A DNA stretch of 32,391 nt from Hoylesella loescheii. Its GTDB lineage: Bacteria; Bacteroidota; Bacteroidia; Bacteroidales; Bacteroidaceae. A program made the position numbers and the translations under genes. The stretch lies in assembly GCA_021531755.1 (NCBI GenBank), contig JADYUK010000027.1, forward strand, positions 1 to 32,391. The letters are read 5' to 3'. The notes under the pieces were generated by a model that worked only from the letters and a program-made list of their open reading frames with translations, was not told the DNA's origin and did no database searches. Numbering within the stretch: position 1 is the stretch's first letter; the number at the start of each line of letters is the position of its first letter. Shown one piece after another: positions 1 to 7,559 of the stretch.

Positions 1-72
1 GGGTGTAGGCAGGGAGAGAGGTGTAGGCAGGGAGAGGGGTGTAGGCAGGGAGAGGGGTGTAGCCAGGGAGAT
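1..72. repeat. 18-bp tandem repeat, four copies
   Basis: Four head-to-tail copies of an 18-base unit close to GGGTGTAGGCAGGGAGAG fill the left edge of the window. The second copy differs at its first base and the fourth at two positions. The array may continue beyond the edge. It lies about 50 bases past the stop codon of the minus-strand AddB-like gene. The unit length is a multiple of three, so it could be translated as a six-residue repeat if it belongs to a gene outside the window, but no such gene is visible here. Confidence 0.85.
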
Positions 73-122
73 AGTTTGACCTCAGGGGACATGACGGCTG
101 ACGCTGTCAGAATAATCAGTCA

Positions 123-3053
123 TCACGTGCGGCATATCTGGCTCAGAGGACATGTGAGGCAGGTTGCAGTCCTGCTTGTCGGAGCGAATGGCAGCTCGGG
201 GTTAAGGATATCAGCCAGCAGCCTCTGGAGCCCCTCAATGTATTCTTTGGCAATGTCCTGGGCATCGTCTATCTCCGCGCCATTGATGACGAGCGATGGC
301 GAGAAATCCCTTGACGACATCTTCTGTACGAAGAACAACTGTGGAGTGACTGGCAGCGACATCGGATTGATACTCTTGTCTGCGGCAATGATGACAGCGT
401 AGAGGAGGGTCTGGAGATAATAGTCGGTATGGCTTTCAATCTTCGAGGCATCGAAGATGTCATCAGTTGATTTGAGCTCCTTCTGCTGCCTGCTGCCTGT
501 CTTGTAGTCTATCACTCTTATCTTACCGCCAGACATGTCGAGACGGTCAATATATCCGCCCATCCGTATGTCTGTTTCCTCGCCGTTGATGTTGAAGGTG
601 AAGGTGTGCGAGACTTTCTCCTCTGTGCCGAGAATCTTTATGGGGGCAGATTCCATGTCATGTCTGAGAAGATTATGCAGGAAGCGTATGATAACCTTGC
701 GGTTGATTATCTGCAGTCCTGAATACTTTGGGGTCATGACGTGCCCGCCCGACATGCGATCGCCGTGGGCCTCACTGCTGATATGGAACAGCTCTGTGCG
801 GAAGGCCTCGTCGACACAGCGCTCAATGAGCGAGGGGTCGGATATGGCAGCCTCTATGGCATGTGTGGAGACGGTGTTGTTATTGTCGCTTATCTTCTTA
901 TATATATTCTCCGCAGCGGCATGGAAGATATTGCCGAAGGTGCGGTTGTCTATCTCGTCGATATCATTGTTGTCGGCCTCACGCAGATGTGCCACATGCT
1001 GGTAGTAGTAGAGCACCTGGCACCTGAGGTATGTCCCGAGAGATGTCGGCGATATCACTCTGTCGCTGAACATGTCTGTCAGCTGCTTCATGACAAGATC
1101 GTCCTTTATGACAGGGTGGGGGGAGGACAATGTCGCCGTCTGGCCTGTAGTGAGAGAGAGACGGCGGACAGGACGGTCGCGCTCGACCATCACCTGAAGC
1201 ATGAAGCGCGACATCTCACCTGTATTCATCCCTTCGGTCGATGAGTTGTATGTTATGGTGGCGTCACCGGCACGCTGCAGCAGGCGGTGGAAATAGTATG
1301 AGTATATGCCCACCTTATGCTCTATGGTCGTGAGGCCATGGGCGCGGCGCACACTGTGTGGCAAGAACGATGCCTCGCCGACACCCTTAGGCATATTGCC
1401 CTCGTTGGAGGAGAGGAGCAGGACATGCTCGAAATCAAGGCATCGGGTCTCAAGCACTCCCATTATCTGTATACCCTCAATAGGCTCACCATGGTATGGG
1501 ACCGTCGATGATGATATTATCTGGAACAGAAGCCTTGTGAATGTTGTCGTGTCTACAGTGAGGATATTGTCAGAGACAAGGGCATAGAGGCGCTCAAGAA
1601 TCTGGTATATACGGTATAGCGACTCTATGTCAAGGGGGGAGAATGCCTCTTTCTGGCGTGACACAATGATGATGACACTCTCAATCCATAATGCCAGGCG
1701 GGCGTTGAACGGCATGGGGCTCTCACTGCCTGCCGATGGAGGGAACGAGCTGAGGTCAGAGAAAATGACACGAAGGTCGTTGTCGGCTGATAATGTCTCC
1801 CGCGAGGGGTAATAGTTGTTAGAGGCATTGAGGCCGCTGATAAGTGTGGGGACAGCGTCGGACAACGACGCGATATACGGATGGCGCAGAACATTGCGGA
1901 CATACCGCAGACGGTAATTGCTCGTGCCGGACACAAGGCCCGCAGTCTGCAGGTCTATGAGATACTGGAGGAGAGATACACCTGGCGACTGTGATAGGGG
2001 GTAGCCCGTCGTTATGTTAACTGATTTGACCTCGTCAGGAAGAGAGTGGATGATGGATTGGAGGAGAGTCTCGTCGGCCATGACGATGGCTGTGCGTGGC
2101 CCGTCCTTCCATCGCTCTTTCTCGAGAAGCCAGTCATGGACATAACGGGCCTGAAGATTCTCCGTCGGCGAGGATATGTATGTTATGTCTGTAGTCCTGA
2201 AGTTATTGTGTATGGTGTCTCCACACTCTGAGAGAGCGTCTGGGAAACGTGTCAGATAGGATGATATGAAATGGCCAGCCTCATGCTCTGAGGTCATGTA
2301 ATAATCGTCATAGTCCCAGTAGAACAGGGCATGCGGATGGCCGCCTGGCTCTTCGCCGTACATGTTGCGCAGACGTGAGAATATGCGCTGCTCAACAGCA
2401 TGCAGCATGTTGAATCCTACGAAGCAGTATGTGTCGTCGCCGAAATCCAGATCATTGTCCTCTGCCACATCACGGTATAGCATACCCTCATATGCAAGGC
2501 CATCATTGCGCAGAGACTCGCGGAAAGTGGTGTATATTTCATACAGACGTTTCCAGAGCCTCATGAATTTCTCACGCATCTCTGAGGGCTTGTTGTCGCT
2601 GAATGCCGAGAAGAAATGTTTGAGAGCCTCACGCTGTGTGTCATCAAGATAGCTTATATCGTCAAGCTCATGAAGGTCAGTGACAATCTTGAAGACTTTC
2701 TCCGCATCTGCCATGTTCTTGTCTATGTCGTCGAAGTCAGATAGCAGAATCACTCCCCAGTTGTAGAACTTGTCCAAGGTCTCGCCTGTATAGCCCGTGA
2801 TATCAACATAGACATGGTAAAGACGGCAGACAAGAAGTATCTGGTCTGCTACGGTGAGCGTAGAATGACGGCGGAAAAGGTCGCTTATGGTTATGTACGA
2901 AGGACTCCAGATTGTTCCCCCTGACTGTCTCGCCAGCTCCTGGTTGAGGAATAAAGAGGCGCGCTTATTAGGGAAAACAACCGATACACGGGAAAGGTCA
3001 TGGCCGAAACGGCGAAGCAAATCAGCGGCTACAAGGCTTATATATGATTCCAA
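123..3053 (-). CDS. AddB-like PD-(D/E)XK nuclease, Fe-S type
   Basis: This 976-residue protein resembles the AddB half of AddAB-type helicase-nucleases, which process DNA double-strand ends for RecA-dependent repair in the cytoplasm. Near residue 678 is a single Cys, followed by a GNIFHAAAE segment (His about 711). A nuclease core follows with GYIDRLD (about 833-839) and VIDYKTG (Asp 849, Lys 851). The C-terminus carries three Cys (about 965, 968, 974); with Cys 678 they match the four-Cys iron-sulphur staple of AddB nucleases. The N-terminal helicase-like part has no intact Walker A where one is expected, consistent with AddB. The start is TTG: an in-frame TAA lies eight codons upstream with no ATG or GTG between. 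It follows rarA by 144 bases. An AddA-type helicase may lie just beyond the left edge (inference). Confidence 0.85.
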   Translation of the reverse strand: MESYISLVAADLLRRFGHDLSRVSVVFPNKRASLFLNQELARQSGGTIWSPSYITISDLFRRHSTLTVADQILLVCRLYHVYVDITGYTGETLDKFYNWGVILLSDFDDIDKNMADAEKVFKIVTDLHELDDISYLDDTQREALKHFFSAFSDNKPSEMREKFMRLWKRLYEIYTTFRESLRNDGLAYEGMLYRDVAEDNDLDFGDDTYCFVGFNMLHAVEQRIFSRLRNMYGEEPGGHPHALFYWDYDDYYMTSEHEAGHFISSYLTRFPDALSECGDTIHNNFRTTDITYISSPTENLQARYVHDWLLEKERWKDGPRTAIVMADETLLQSIIHSLPDEVKSVNITTGYPLSQSPGVSLLQYLIDLQTAGLVSGTSNYRLRYVRNVLRHPYIASLSDAVPTLISGLNASNNYYPSRETLSADNDLRVIFSDLSSFPPSAGSESPMPFNARLALWIESVIIIVSRQKEAFSPLDIESLYRIYQILERLYALVSDNILTVDTTTFTRLLFQIISSSTVPYHGEPIEGIQIMGVLETRCLDFEHVLLLSSNEGNMPKGVGEASFLPHSVRRAHGLTTIEHKVGIYSYYFHRLLQRAGDATITYNSSTEGMNTGEMSRFMLQVMVERDRPVRRLSLTTGQTATLSSPHPVIKDDLVMKQLTDMFSDRVISPTSLGTYLRCQVLYYYQHVAHLREADNNDIDEIDNRTFGNIFHAAAENIYKKISDNNNTVSTHAIEAAISDPSLIERCVDEAFRTELFHISSEAHGDRMSGGHVMTPKYSGLQIINRKVIIRFLHNLLRHDMESAPIKILGTEEKVSHTFTFNINGEETDIRMGGYIDRLDMSGGKIRVIDYKTGSRQQKELKSTDDIFDASKIESHTDYYLQTLLYAVIIAADKSINPMSLPVTPQLFFVQKMSSRDFSPSLVINGAEIDDAQDIAKEYIEGLQRLLADILNPELPFAPTSRTATCLTCPLSQICRT

Positions 3054-3098
3054 AGTGTGGGGGGAGGGTATTTAGTGTGTCTTATAATTGTCTGTCAG

Positions 3099-3159
3099 GA
3101 TATCAGCGGGGCAGGGGGCAAAAGCCTCTCGTGTTCCATGGATATACAGATATCAGCGG
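3099..3159. repeat. 11-bp direct repeat between rarA and addB-like gene
   Basis: GATATCAGCGG occurs at 3099-3109 and again at 3149-3159, exactly 50 bases apart, in the 144-base spacer between the two minus-strand genes. No function is evident. The GATATC core is itself a palindrome. Confidence 0.5.
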
Positions 3160-3197
3160 ATGTACGGATAATCGAAGGCAGGGGGGAGAGTCAAGCG

Positions 3198-4472
3198 CTA
3201 ATCCTTGAACCTTTCTCCCCAACAGTTCACCATATTATTATACAGTTTCTCCTCAGCAGGAGAGTGCTGCGCATGCCATATACGGTGGGATTCCAGTTCG
3301 TCGGGCATGAACTGCTGTCGTACGAAATGGCCTGGATAGTCATGCGAGTATTTGTACCCATCGGCATACCCAAGCTCAGCCATCAGCTTTGTCGGAGCAT
3401 TGCGGAGATGGAGAGGCACGGGGAGATTCCCTGTGTTCCTCACGAGCGAGAGCGCCTCGTTTATGCCATTGTAGGCCGAGTTGCTCTTAGGAGATGTAGC
3501 CAGGTAGACAGCAGCCTCTGCCAGTGGGATACGTCCCTCGGGCCATCCTATCTTCATGACAGCGTCAAAGGCGGCGTTGGCCAGCAGCAATGCGTTAGGG
3601 TTGGCAAGGCCGATATCCTCGCTTGCCGATATGACAAGGCGGCGGGCGATGAACTGAGGATCCTCGCCGCCCTCTATCATCCTCGCCATCCAGTAAAGGG
3701 CTGCGTCAGGGTCAGATCCACGAATCGACTTGATGAATGCGGAGATGATGTCGTAGTGCATCTCACCATCCTTGTCGTAGGCGAGAGGGTTCTGCTGCAG
3801 ACGTGCTGTGACAACATCGTCAGTGATGACGACATCACCATCCTGAGACGCCTCTACCACAAGCTCCAGAATATTAAGAAGCTTCCGGGCGTCGCCTCCT
3901 GAGTATCTCAGTATCGCACCATTCTCCCGTATCTCGATATTACGCTTTGAGAGGACACTGTCCTTCTCGATGGCACGGGCGAGAAGAAGCATGAGGTCCT
4001 CTTTCTCTAACGACTTCAGCACGTAGAGCTGGCATCGGGACAATAATGGACGTATGACCTCGAATGATGGATTCTCCGTTGTCGCCCCTATCAGAGTGAC
4101 GGTGCCTTTCTCCACTGCCCCTAACAGAGAGTCCTGCTGTGACTTGGAGAAACGGTGTATCTCGTCGATGAAGAGTATCGGGCTTGCCTGTGAGAAGAAG
4201 CGGCTGCCCTCTGCCTTCTGTATGACTTCCCTGACATCCTTCACTCCGCTTGTCACTGCCGACAGCGTGTAGAAAGGAACCTTCATCGTGTGTGCGATAA
4301 TCTGTGCGAGCGTAGTCTTCCCTACCCCAGGAGGCCCCCAGAGTATGAACGATGTGATTCTGCCTGATAGAATCATGTTCCTCAATACAGCACCTTCTCC
4401 GACAAGGTGACGCTGGCCGATATACTCGTCAAGAGTCGTGGGGCGCATGCGCTCGGCTAATGGTTGTGACAT
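3198..4472 (-). CDS. rarA: Replication-associated recombination protein A (RarA/MgsA AAA+ ATPase)
   Basis: This 424-residue AAA+ ATPase of the clamp-loader clade (RarA, MgsA, YcaJ; Mgs1/WRNIP1 in eukaryotes) acts at stalled replication forks and interacts with single-stranded-DNA binding protein. The N-terminus (MSQPLAERMRPTTLDEYIGQ) is typical of the family. Walker A GPPGVGKTT is at about 46-54, Walker B ILFIDEIHRF at about 99-108, and a GATTENPSFE sensor-1 segment at about 129-138. The C-terminal half has the family tetramerisation region, including a segment about IRGSDPDAALYWMARM. Length is normal. The ATG lies about 30 bases downstream of a good Bacteroidetes-type promoter. It is divergent from the acidic-tail gene and probably co-transcribed with the AddB-like gene downstream, giving a DNA-repair pair. 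Confidence 0.96.
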   Translation of the reverse strand: MSQPLAERMRPTTLDEYIGQRHLVGEGAVLRNMILSGRITSFILWGPPGVGKTTLAQIIAHTMKVPFYTLSAVTSGVKDVREVIQKAEGSRFFSQASPILFIDEIHRFSKSQQDSLLGAVEKGTVTLIGATTENPSFEVIRPLLSRCQLYVLKSLEKEDLMLLLARAIEKDSVLSKRNIEIRENGAILRYSGGDARKLLNILELVVEASQDGDVVITDDVVTARLQQNPLAYDKDGEMHYDIISAFIKSIRGSDPDAALYWMARMIEGGEDPQFIARRLVISASEDIGLANPNALLLANAAFDAVMKIGWPEGRIPLAEAAVYLATSPKSNSAYNGINEALSLVRNTGNLPVPLHLRNAPTKLMAELGYADGYKYSHDYPGHFVRQQFMPDELESHRIWHAQHSPAEEKLYNNMVNCWGERFKD

Positions 4473-4508
4473 GGCTTCTTGTGTTTGTCTTTATTGCTTT
4501 AGCAAATG

Positions 4509-4540
4509 CAAATCTATGAAAAAAAAATGACTTGGGCAAA
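4509..4540 (-). promoter_or_regulatory. Promoter of rarA
   Basis: On the minus strand, TTTG (plus-strand 4537-4540) is followed after 20 bases by TAGATTTG (plus-strand 4509-4516). This matches the Bacteroidetes housekeeping promoter TTTG-N19-21-TAnnTTTG. The expected start is a few bases further on, leaving a leader of about 30 nucleotides before the rarA ATG. Confidence 0.75.
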
Positions 4541-4557
4541 AAAAAGGCTCTTTTTCT

Positions 4558-4588
4558 CTTGCTATATAAAGATAAAGTCTTAACTTTG
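4558..4588 (+). promoter_or_regulatory. Promoter of the acidic-tail hypothetical gene
   Basis: CTTG at 4558-4561 is followed after a 19-base spacer by TAACTTTG at 4581-4588, an exact match to the TAnnTTTG minus-7 box. It points at the plus-strand gene starting at 4878, giving an unusually long leader of about 280 nucleotides that contains a palindrome and a repeat cluster. Confidence 0.75.
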
Positions 4589-4604
4589 CACCCAGTTTTG
4601 AATT

Positions 4605-4632
4605 CATGGGATAAAATGTGACCTATCCCATG
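4605..4632. promoter_or_regulatory. 9-bp palindrome just downstream of promoter
   Basis: CATGGGATA (4605-4613) and TATCCCATG (4624-4632) form a perfect 9-bp inverted repeat with a 10-base spacer, starting about 16 bases after the minus-7 box at 4581-4588. It could be an operator or the first hairpin of the leader RNA. The placement favours a regulatory role, but this is inference. Confidence 0.45.
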
Positions 4633-4694
4633 CCTCCGGTTCATGATAACAAAATACGGGAAGGTAGGATAAGAAACGATATCTGACGAACGAA

Positions 4695-4824
4695 GCGAGA
4701 GCAGGGAGAGTTTGCTCGCTTTGGTTTGGCGAGAAAACGAAGACAAAGTCAACTGACGACAAGTCGAGAGGAATATTCAAGCTCGCTTGAATAATGCCGA
4801 GGCGCGAAGGAAGAAGGCAAAGCC
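4695..4824 (+). repeat. REP-like repeat cluster in the leader of the acidic-tail gene
   Basis: The 405-base gap between rarA and the next gene (4473-4877) holds two repeat units besides the promoters. The first, degenerate unit (4695-4752) begins GCGAGAGCAG and ends with a GAAGACAAAGTCAA tail. The second (4754-4824) has GACGACAAGTCGAGAG, then a hairpin with 8-bp stem TATTCAAG/CTTGAATA (4774-4793) and loop CTCG, then ATGCCGAGGCGCGAAGG and a GAAGAAGGCAAAG tail. The same order of elements recurs at 21674-21729, 27519-27649 and 28243-28375, and without its stem at 24661-24717. The unit ends about 55 bases before the start codon. Confidence 0.7.
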
Positions 4825-4877
4825 AAAATGCATATTTAAGAACGATAGACAATAAAAATAATACGATATACATTTAT

Positions 4878-5687
4878 ATGAAGACAAAGAATAAACTTTC
4901 TGCCGATGGTGCATTCTCTATCTCAAGTATAACCAAGAGTTCTGTATGGGACTTGCAGGAAAATGATATCATACGCCTTTGGCAGGCAGCAGAGAAAGAA
5001 GGGGATACCCTCGTCAACGCACGGCATTACATGGATATTGTCCGTATCGCTTTCGAGATGGAGGAGCTCAAGGTCGACAAGCCAGAGATAATAAAGAAAT
5101 ACGAGCAGAGGGGCATGAAGGTAGCAACACTGCCTTATGGCACAATGACACAGAAGTGGGGAATAAAGAAGCGCCCAATAGCCAGAGTGACCGACCTCAC
5201 ATACGAGAACATCCGGCACATATCAGCCGCAAAACTGCTTGAGGTTATAGAGCGTAACTTCGGTGGAGGATGGGACTCCCTCTCACAGTCAATAAGAGAC
5301 ATAATTGAGTCAGGATTCAACATAAGCACCACGATACTCCCTGCAGACAGGCTGAAGATGCCCGGAGGGATGTACGAGATGAAAGTCGCTGACGGATTCG
5401 AGGTGCTTGAGATAGAGAAAGGCAAATGGATTGAGGCCATTTTCGCCAAGGCGAAGCCCGCTGCCTTGAAAGCCTCTGACGGTTATGACGACGATGACTT
5501 CGGTCACAGGGGCGACGACGAGGAAGATGAGGACATGGACATCATAGACGATAACTACAACAAGGACGACGATGACGATATCCCTGACGACGACGAGCTG
5601 ACAGAGGAGAGCTATCGTACCACAATAGACGAGAATCCTGAGGATCTCGATATAACCGTCGATGACCTCGACGACGATGAGTATTGA
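4878..5687 (+). CDS. Hypothetical protein with acidic, Asp/Glu-rich C-terminal tail
   Basis: I do not recognise a functional family. The predicted protein has 269 residues from the ATG at 4878; an in-frame extension back to 4794 would begin inside the repeat cluster and is unlikely. Residues 1-200 look like a compact, mixed alpha/beta cytoplasmic domain, with no signal peptide, membrane segment or cysteine motif. Segments such as EEIKKYEQRG-like helices (about 75-85), YGTMTQKWGIKKRPIAR (about 91-107) and FGGGWDSLSQSIRDIIESG (about 138-156) are the likely core. From about residue 203 to the end the chain is very rich in Asp and Glu and probably disordered. It is transcribed alone from its own promoter through a long structured leader and ends at two hairpins. 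Acidic tails are common in proteins handling basic partners or nucleic-acid surfaces, but no role can be assigned. Confidence 0.85.
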   Translation: MKTKNKLSADGAFSISSITKSSVWDLQENDIIRLWQAAEKEGDTLVNARHYMDIVRIAFEMEELKVDKPEIIKKYEQRGMKVATLPYGTMTQKWGIKKRPIARVTDLTYENIRHISAAKLLEVIERNFGGGWDSLSQSIRDIIESGFNISTTILPADRLKMPGGMYEMKVADGFEVLEIEKGKWIEAIFAKAKPAALKASDGYDDDDFGHRGDDEEDEDMDIIDDNYNKDDDDDIPDDDELTEESYRTTIDENPEDLDITVDDLDDDEY

Positions 5688-5713
5688 CGCTTACCTAGAA
5701 CACACACATACAT

Positions 5714-5752
5714 ATCCCCCTGTGTCTCATATCAACTGGGACGCAGGGGGAT
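5714..5752 (+). terminator. Hairpin after the acidic-tail gene
   Basis: ATCCCCCTG (5714-5722) pairs with CAGGGGGAT (5744-5752) over 9 bp, and a few further bases (GTC/GAC) can extend the stem inward. A moderately T-rich stretch follows. It starts 27 bases after the stop codon, so it is a likely first terminator, although the U-tract is weak. Confidence 0.45.
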
Positions 5753-5860
5753 TCTTGGTCTTGTATGCCATATTGAGGTGCTCAGCTGACCCTCAATTAT
5801 GGGTGAGTAAACATTTGAATATGCGTGCGGTCTGTGGAGACTTCTACGTGCATAAACATC

Positions 5861-5891
5861 AAACGCCCAGAGCTTTAGCCTCTGGGCGTTT
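5861..5891. terminator. Perfect 12-bp hairpin, terminator-like in both directions
   Basis: AAACGCCCAGAG (5861-5872) and CTCTGGGCGTTT (5880-5891) are perfectly complementary around a 7-base loop CTTTAGC. A stem edged by A and T residues is typical of a bidirectional intrinsic terminator. It could end the acidic-tail transcript on the plus strand or a short minus-strand RNA starting near 5980. Confidence 0.65.
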
Positions 5892-5980
5892 GTTCTAAAC
5901 CTGAAAAACAATCTTCTTTTCTTTGTGATACCTTTTACAAAATATATTAACTAACTAATCTACTCTTGTTCCTTGTTTGC
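5861..5980 (-). ncRNA. Candidate small RNA, about 120 nt, behind an orphan promoter
   Basis: The 356-base gap 5688-6043 has no convincing gene. A minus-strand TAACTTTG box (plus-strand 5985-5992) points away from any minus-strand gene: the next sequence on that strand is antisense to the gap and then to the acidic-tail gene. A transcript starting near 5980 would reach the perfect 12-bp hairpin at 5861-5891 after about 100 nucleotides. No open reading frame of note is in between. I recognise no known RNA family, and the sequence does not show a strong minus-33 box. Existence of the RNA is inference. Confidence 0.3.
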
Positions 5981-5984
5981 GATG

Positions 5985-5992
5985 CAAAGTTA
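5985..5992 (-). promoter_or_regulatory. Orphan minus-7 box (TAACTTTG)
   Basis: CAAAGTTA on the plus strand reads TAACTTTG on the minus strand, the same exact box that serves other genes in this window (4581, 15298). A minus-33 TTTG at the right distance is not clear. It lies about 50 bases downstream of the HAD phosphatase stop codon, so it cannot serve that gene. Confidence 0.4.
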
Positions 5993-6043
5993 CGCATAAA
6001 ATATATTGCATGAAAGAATAATACACGAAAACAGCATTTTTTC

Positions 6044-6679
6044 TTATGCAAACGATTGCACAGCGTCGTGCATCACGCTCTCGTCGAGAGTGTTCATCTC
6101 TATGTGTATCGCTTTTATGCCGAGCTCTTTTGCTGCCAAGACATTCTGCAAGGTATCGTCGATGAATATTGTATCGTGTGGCTTGCTACCCATCTCGCTC
6201 ATCACCGCCTCGTATATGGCATGGTCTGGTTTTGCCATCTGCATCTCGTATGAGAGGAAGAGGCGATGGAAACAGTCGTCGGGTGAGAATCCCATGACGG
6301 CCATTCTACCTACTATTATATCCCATGCCCTGCGGTATATGTTTGTCAGAAGACAGACGTTGTATCTGTCTTTCAGTCCCGCTATCATCCTGAGGCGTGC
6401 CTCGGGGATAGTGTCGAGATGCTCGTCCATAGCTTGAAGGATATCCTCGTCGGGCGTTCCGGGCTGGCAATATGGGCGTATGAGTTTGCAGAATGTCTCC
6501 TCGGATGTCAGTCCGTTGAGGTATTCCAGGAGTATCGGGCGCAGGCTGTCGTTGTGCATGCATGAGTGGAAATCTGGCAGTCCGATGGCACGGAGCGCCT
6601 TGTCGTCGCGTTCCAGATTGATGTTCACGACGACGCCTACAAGGTCAAGGATTATTGTCTTCTGTCTTTTGTCCTGCAT
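6044..6679 (-). CDS. HAD-superfamily hydrolase, subfamily IA-like
   Basis: This is a 211-residue HAD-like phosphatase; small phosphorylated metabolites are the usual substrates, but the actual one cannot be told. Motif I is IILDLVGVVVNI (nucleophile Asp 12). As in YihX-like and DLGGV-type members, the second Asp of the classic DxD is absent. Motif II is LLTNIYRRA, the motif III Lys is in MAKPDHAIYE, and motif IV is TIFIDDTLQNV. A helical cap separates motifs I and II. I chose the ATG at 6679 because the family motif begins a few residues later; an in-frame start at 6766 would add a 29-residue Ser/Pro-rich extension unlike the family. It is the first gene after the rnf cluster, 271 bases beyond rnfA, and may be read through from it. 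Confidence 0.85.
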   Translation of the reverse strand: MQDKRQKTIILDLVGVVVNINLERDDKALRAIGLPDFHSCMHNDSLRPILLEYLNGLTSEETFCKLIRPYCQPGTPDEDILQAMDEHLDTIPEARLRMIAGLKDRYNVCLLTNIYRRAWDIIVGRMAVMGFSPDDCFHRLFLSYEMQMAKPDHAIYEAVMSEMGSKPHDTIFIDDTLQNVLAAKELGIKAIHIEMNTLDESVMHDAVQSFA

Positions 6680-6857
6680 ATGGAATGTTGATAGTGGGGG
6701 GATGGTGTAAGACTTTCTGGGGGAGGGGGATGTGTCATAGCCACTCGGGCTGTACTGGAGTTTCACCAGACATATACTTATACAATCTCAGTTCACTTTA
6801 TGAAGAAACAGCCCCCATCTCACGATGAGAGCTGTCAACAACACAAACACAAAATAA

Positions 6858-6890
6858 ACCTTTGCTATAAAAAGCATAAGGTCTTTTTTT
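6858..6890 (+). terminator. Terminator-like hairpin with T-tract, plus strand, no gene before it
   Basis: ACCTT...TGCT (6858-6866) pairs with AGCA...AAGGT (6873-6882) with a one-base bulge, followed by seven Ts (6884-6890). On the plus strand this is a good intrinsic terminator, yet no plus-strand gene precedes it. A second hairpin, AGGTGAG/CTCACCT (6902-6908 and 6921-6927), follows and could help end the rnf transcript on the minus strand, though its U-tract is poor. Confidence 0.35.
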
Positions 6891-6950
6891 CTTATATTGA
6901 GAGGTGAGGCCTTGAGTTGTCTCACCTTCGCTCAAAAAAAGTCGTTATCT

Positions 6951-7553
6951 TCACTCTATGCCGAAGAGAGCCTTCAGTCCGCCGTCCACTCCTGAGAATC
7001 CCATGAATGCGAGTGCGAGGAGTGACGCTGTGACGAGAGTTATGCTGACGCCTCTCATGCCCTTGGGGACATTGGCGAGCGCAAGCTGCTCTCTTAGTCC
7101 TGCGAAGAGGACGAGCGCGAGGCCGAATCCTATTGCCGACGCTATGGCATAGTCGAGGGACATGAGGAGTGAATAGTCTTTCTGCACGACTGTTATAGCG
7201 ACACCGAGCACAGCACAGTTTGTCGTGATGAGCGGCAGGAAGACTCCAAGAGCCTGGTAGAGTGGGGGAGACACTTTCTTAAGGATTATCTCCACCATCT
7301 GCACGAGGGCGGCGATGACGAGGATGAAGGAGAGTGTCTGCAGATATCCCAGATTGAGAGGTGTCAGGATGAGGTTCTGTATGAGCCATGTCACCAATGT
7401 GGCGAGAAGCATCACGAACGCTACAGCGGCAGACATACCCAGAGAGGTGTTCACCTTCTGGCTCACACCGAGGAACGGGCAGATGCCCAGGAATTGTGAC
7501 AGGACGATATTATTGACGAATATCGCTGCGATGAATATCAATATGTACTCCAT
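6951..7553 (-). CDS. rnfA: Electron transport complex subunit RnfA
   Basis: RnfA is an integral membrane subunit of the Rnf ferredoxin:NAD oxidoreductase; with RnfE it forms the inverted pair of six-helix subunits at the core of the complex, which holds a membrane-embedded Fe-S cluster. The 200-residue protein begins MEYILIFIAAIFVNNIVLSQFLGICPFLGVS, a family hallmark including the conserved Cys of GICPF (about 25). A second Cys is in the TTNCAVLG segment (about 112). Six hydrophobic segments are visible, and the length is normal. It is the last gene of the cluster and starts 6 bases after the rnfE stop. Confidence 0.96.
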   Translation of the reverse strand: MEYILIFIAAIFVNNIVLSQFLGICPFLGVSQKVNTSLGMSAAVAFVMLLATLVTWLIQNLILTPLNLGYLQTLSFILVIAALVQMVEIILKKVSPPLYQALGVFLPLITTNCAVLGVAITVVQKDYSLLMSLDYAIASAIGFGLALVLFAGLREQLALANVPKGMRGVSITLVTASLLALAFMGFSGVDGGLKALFGIE

Positions 7554-7559
7554 AGTGGG

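Noticed and set aside
5662..5898. 78-codon plus-strand frame after the acidic-tail gene
   Set aside because: It overlaps the end of the previous gene and runs through two terminator-like hairpins, with no recognisable motif.
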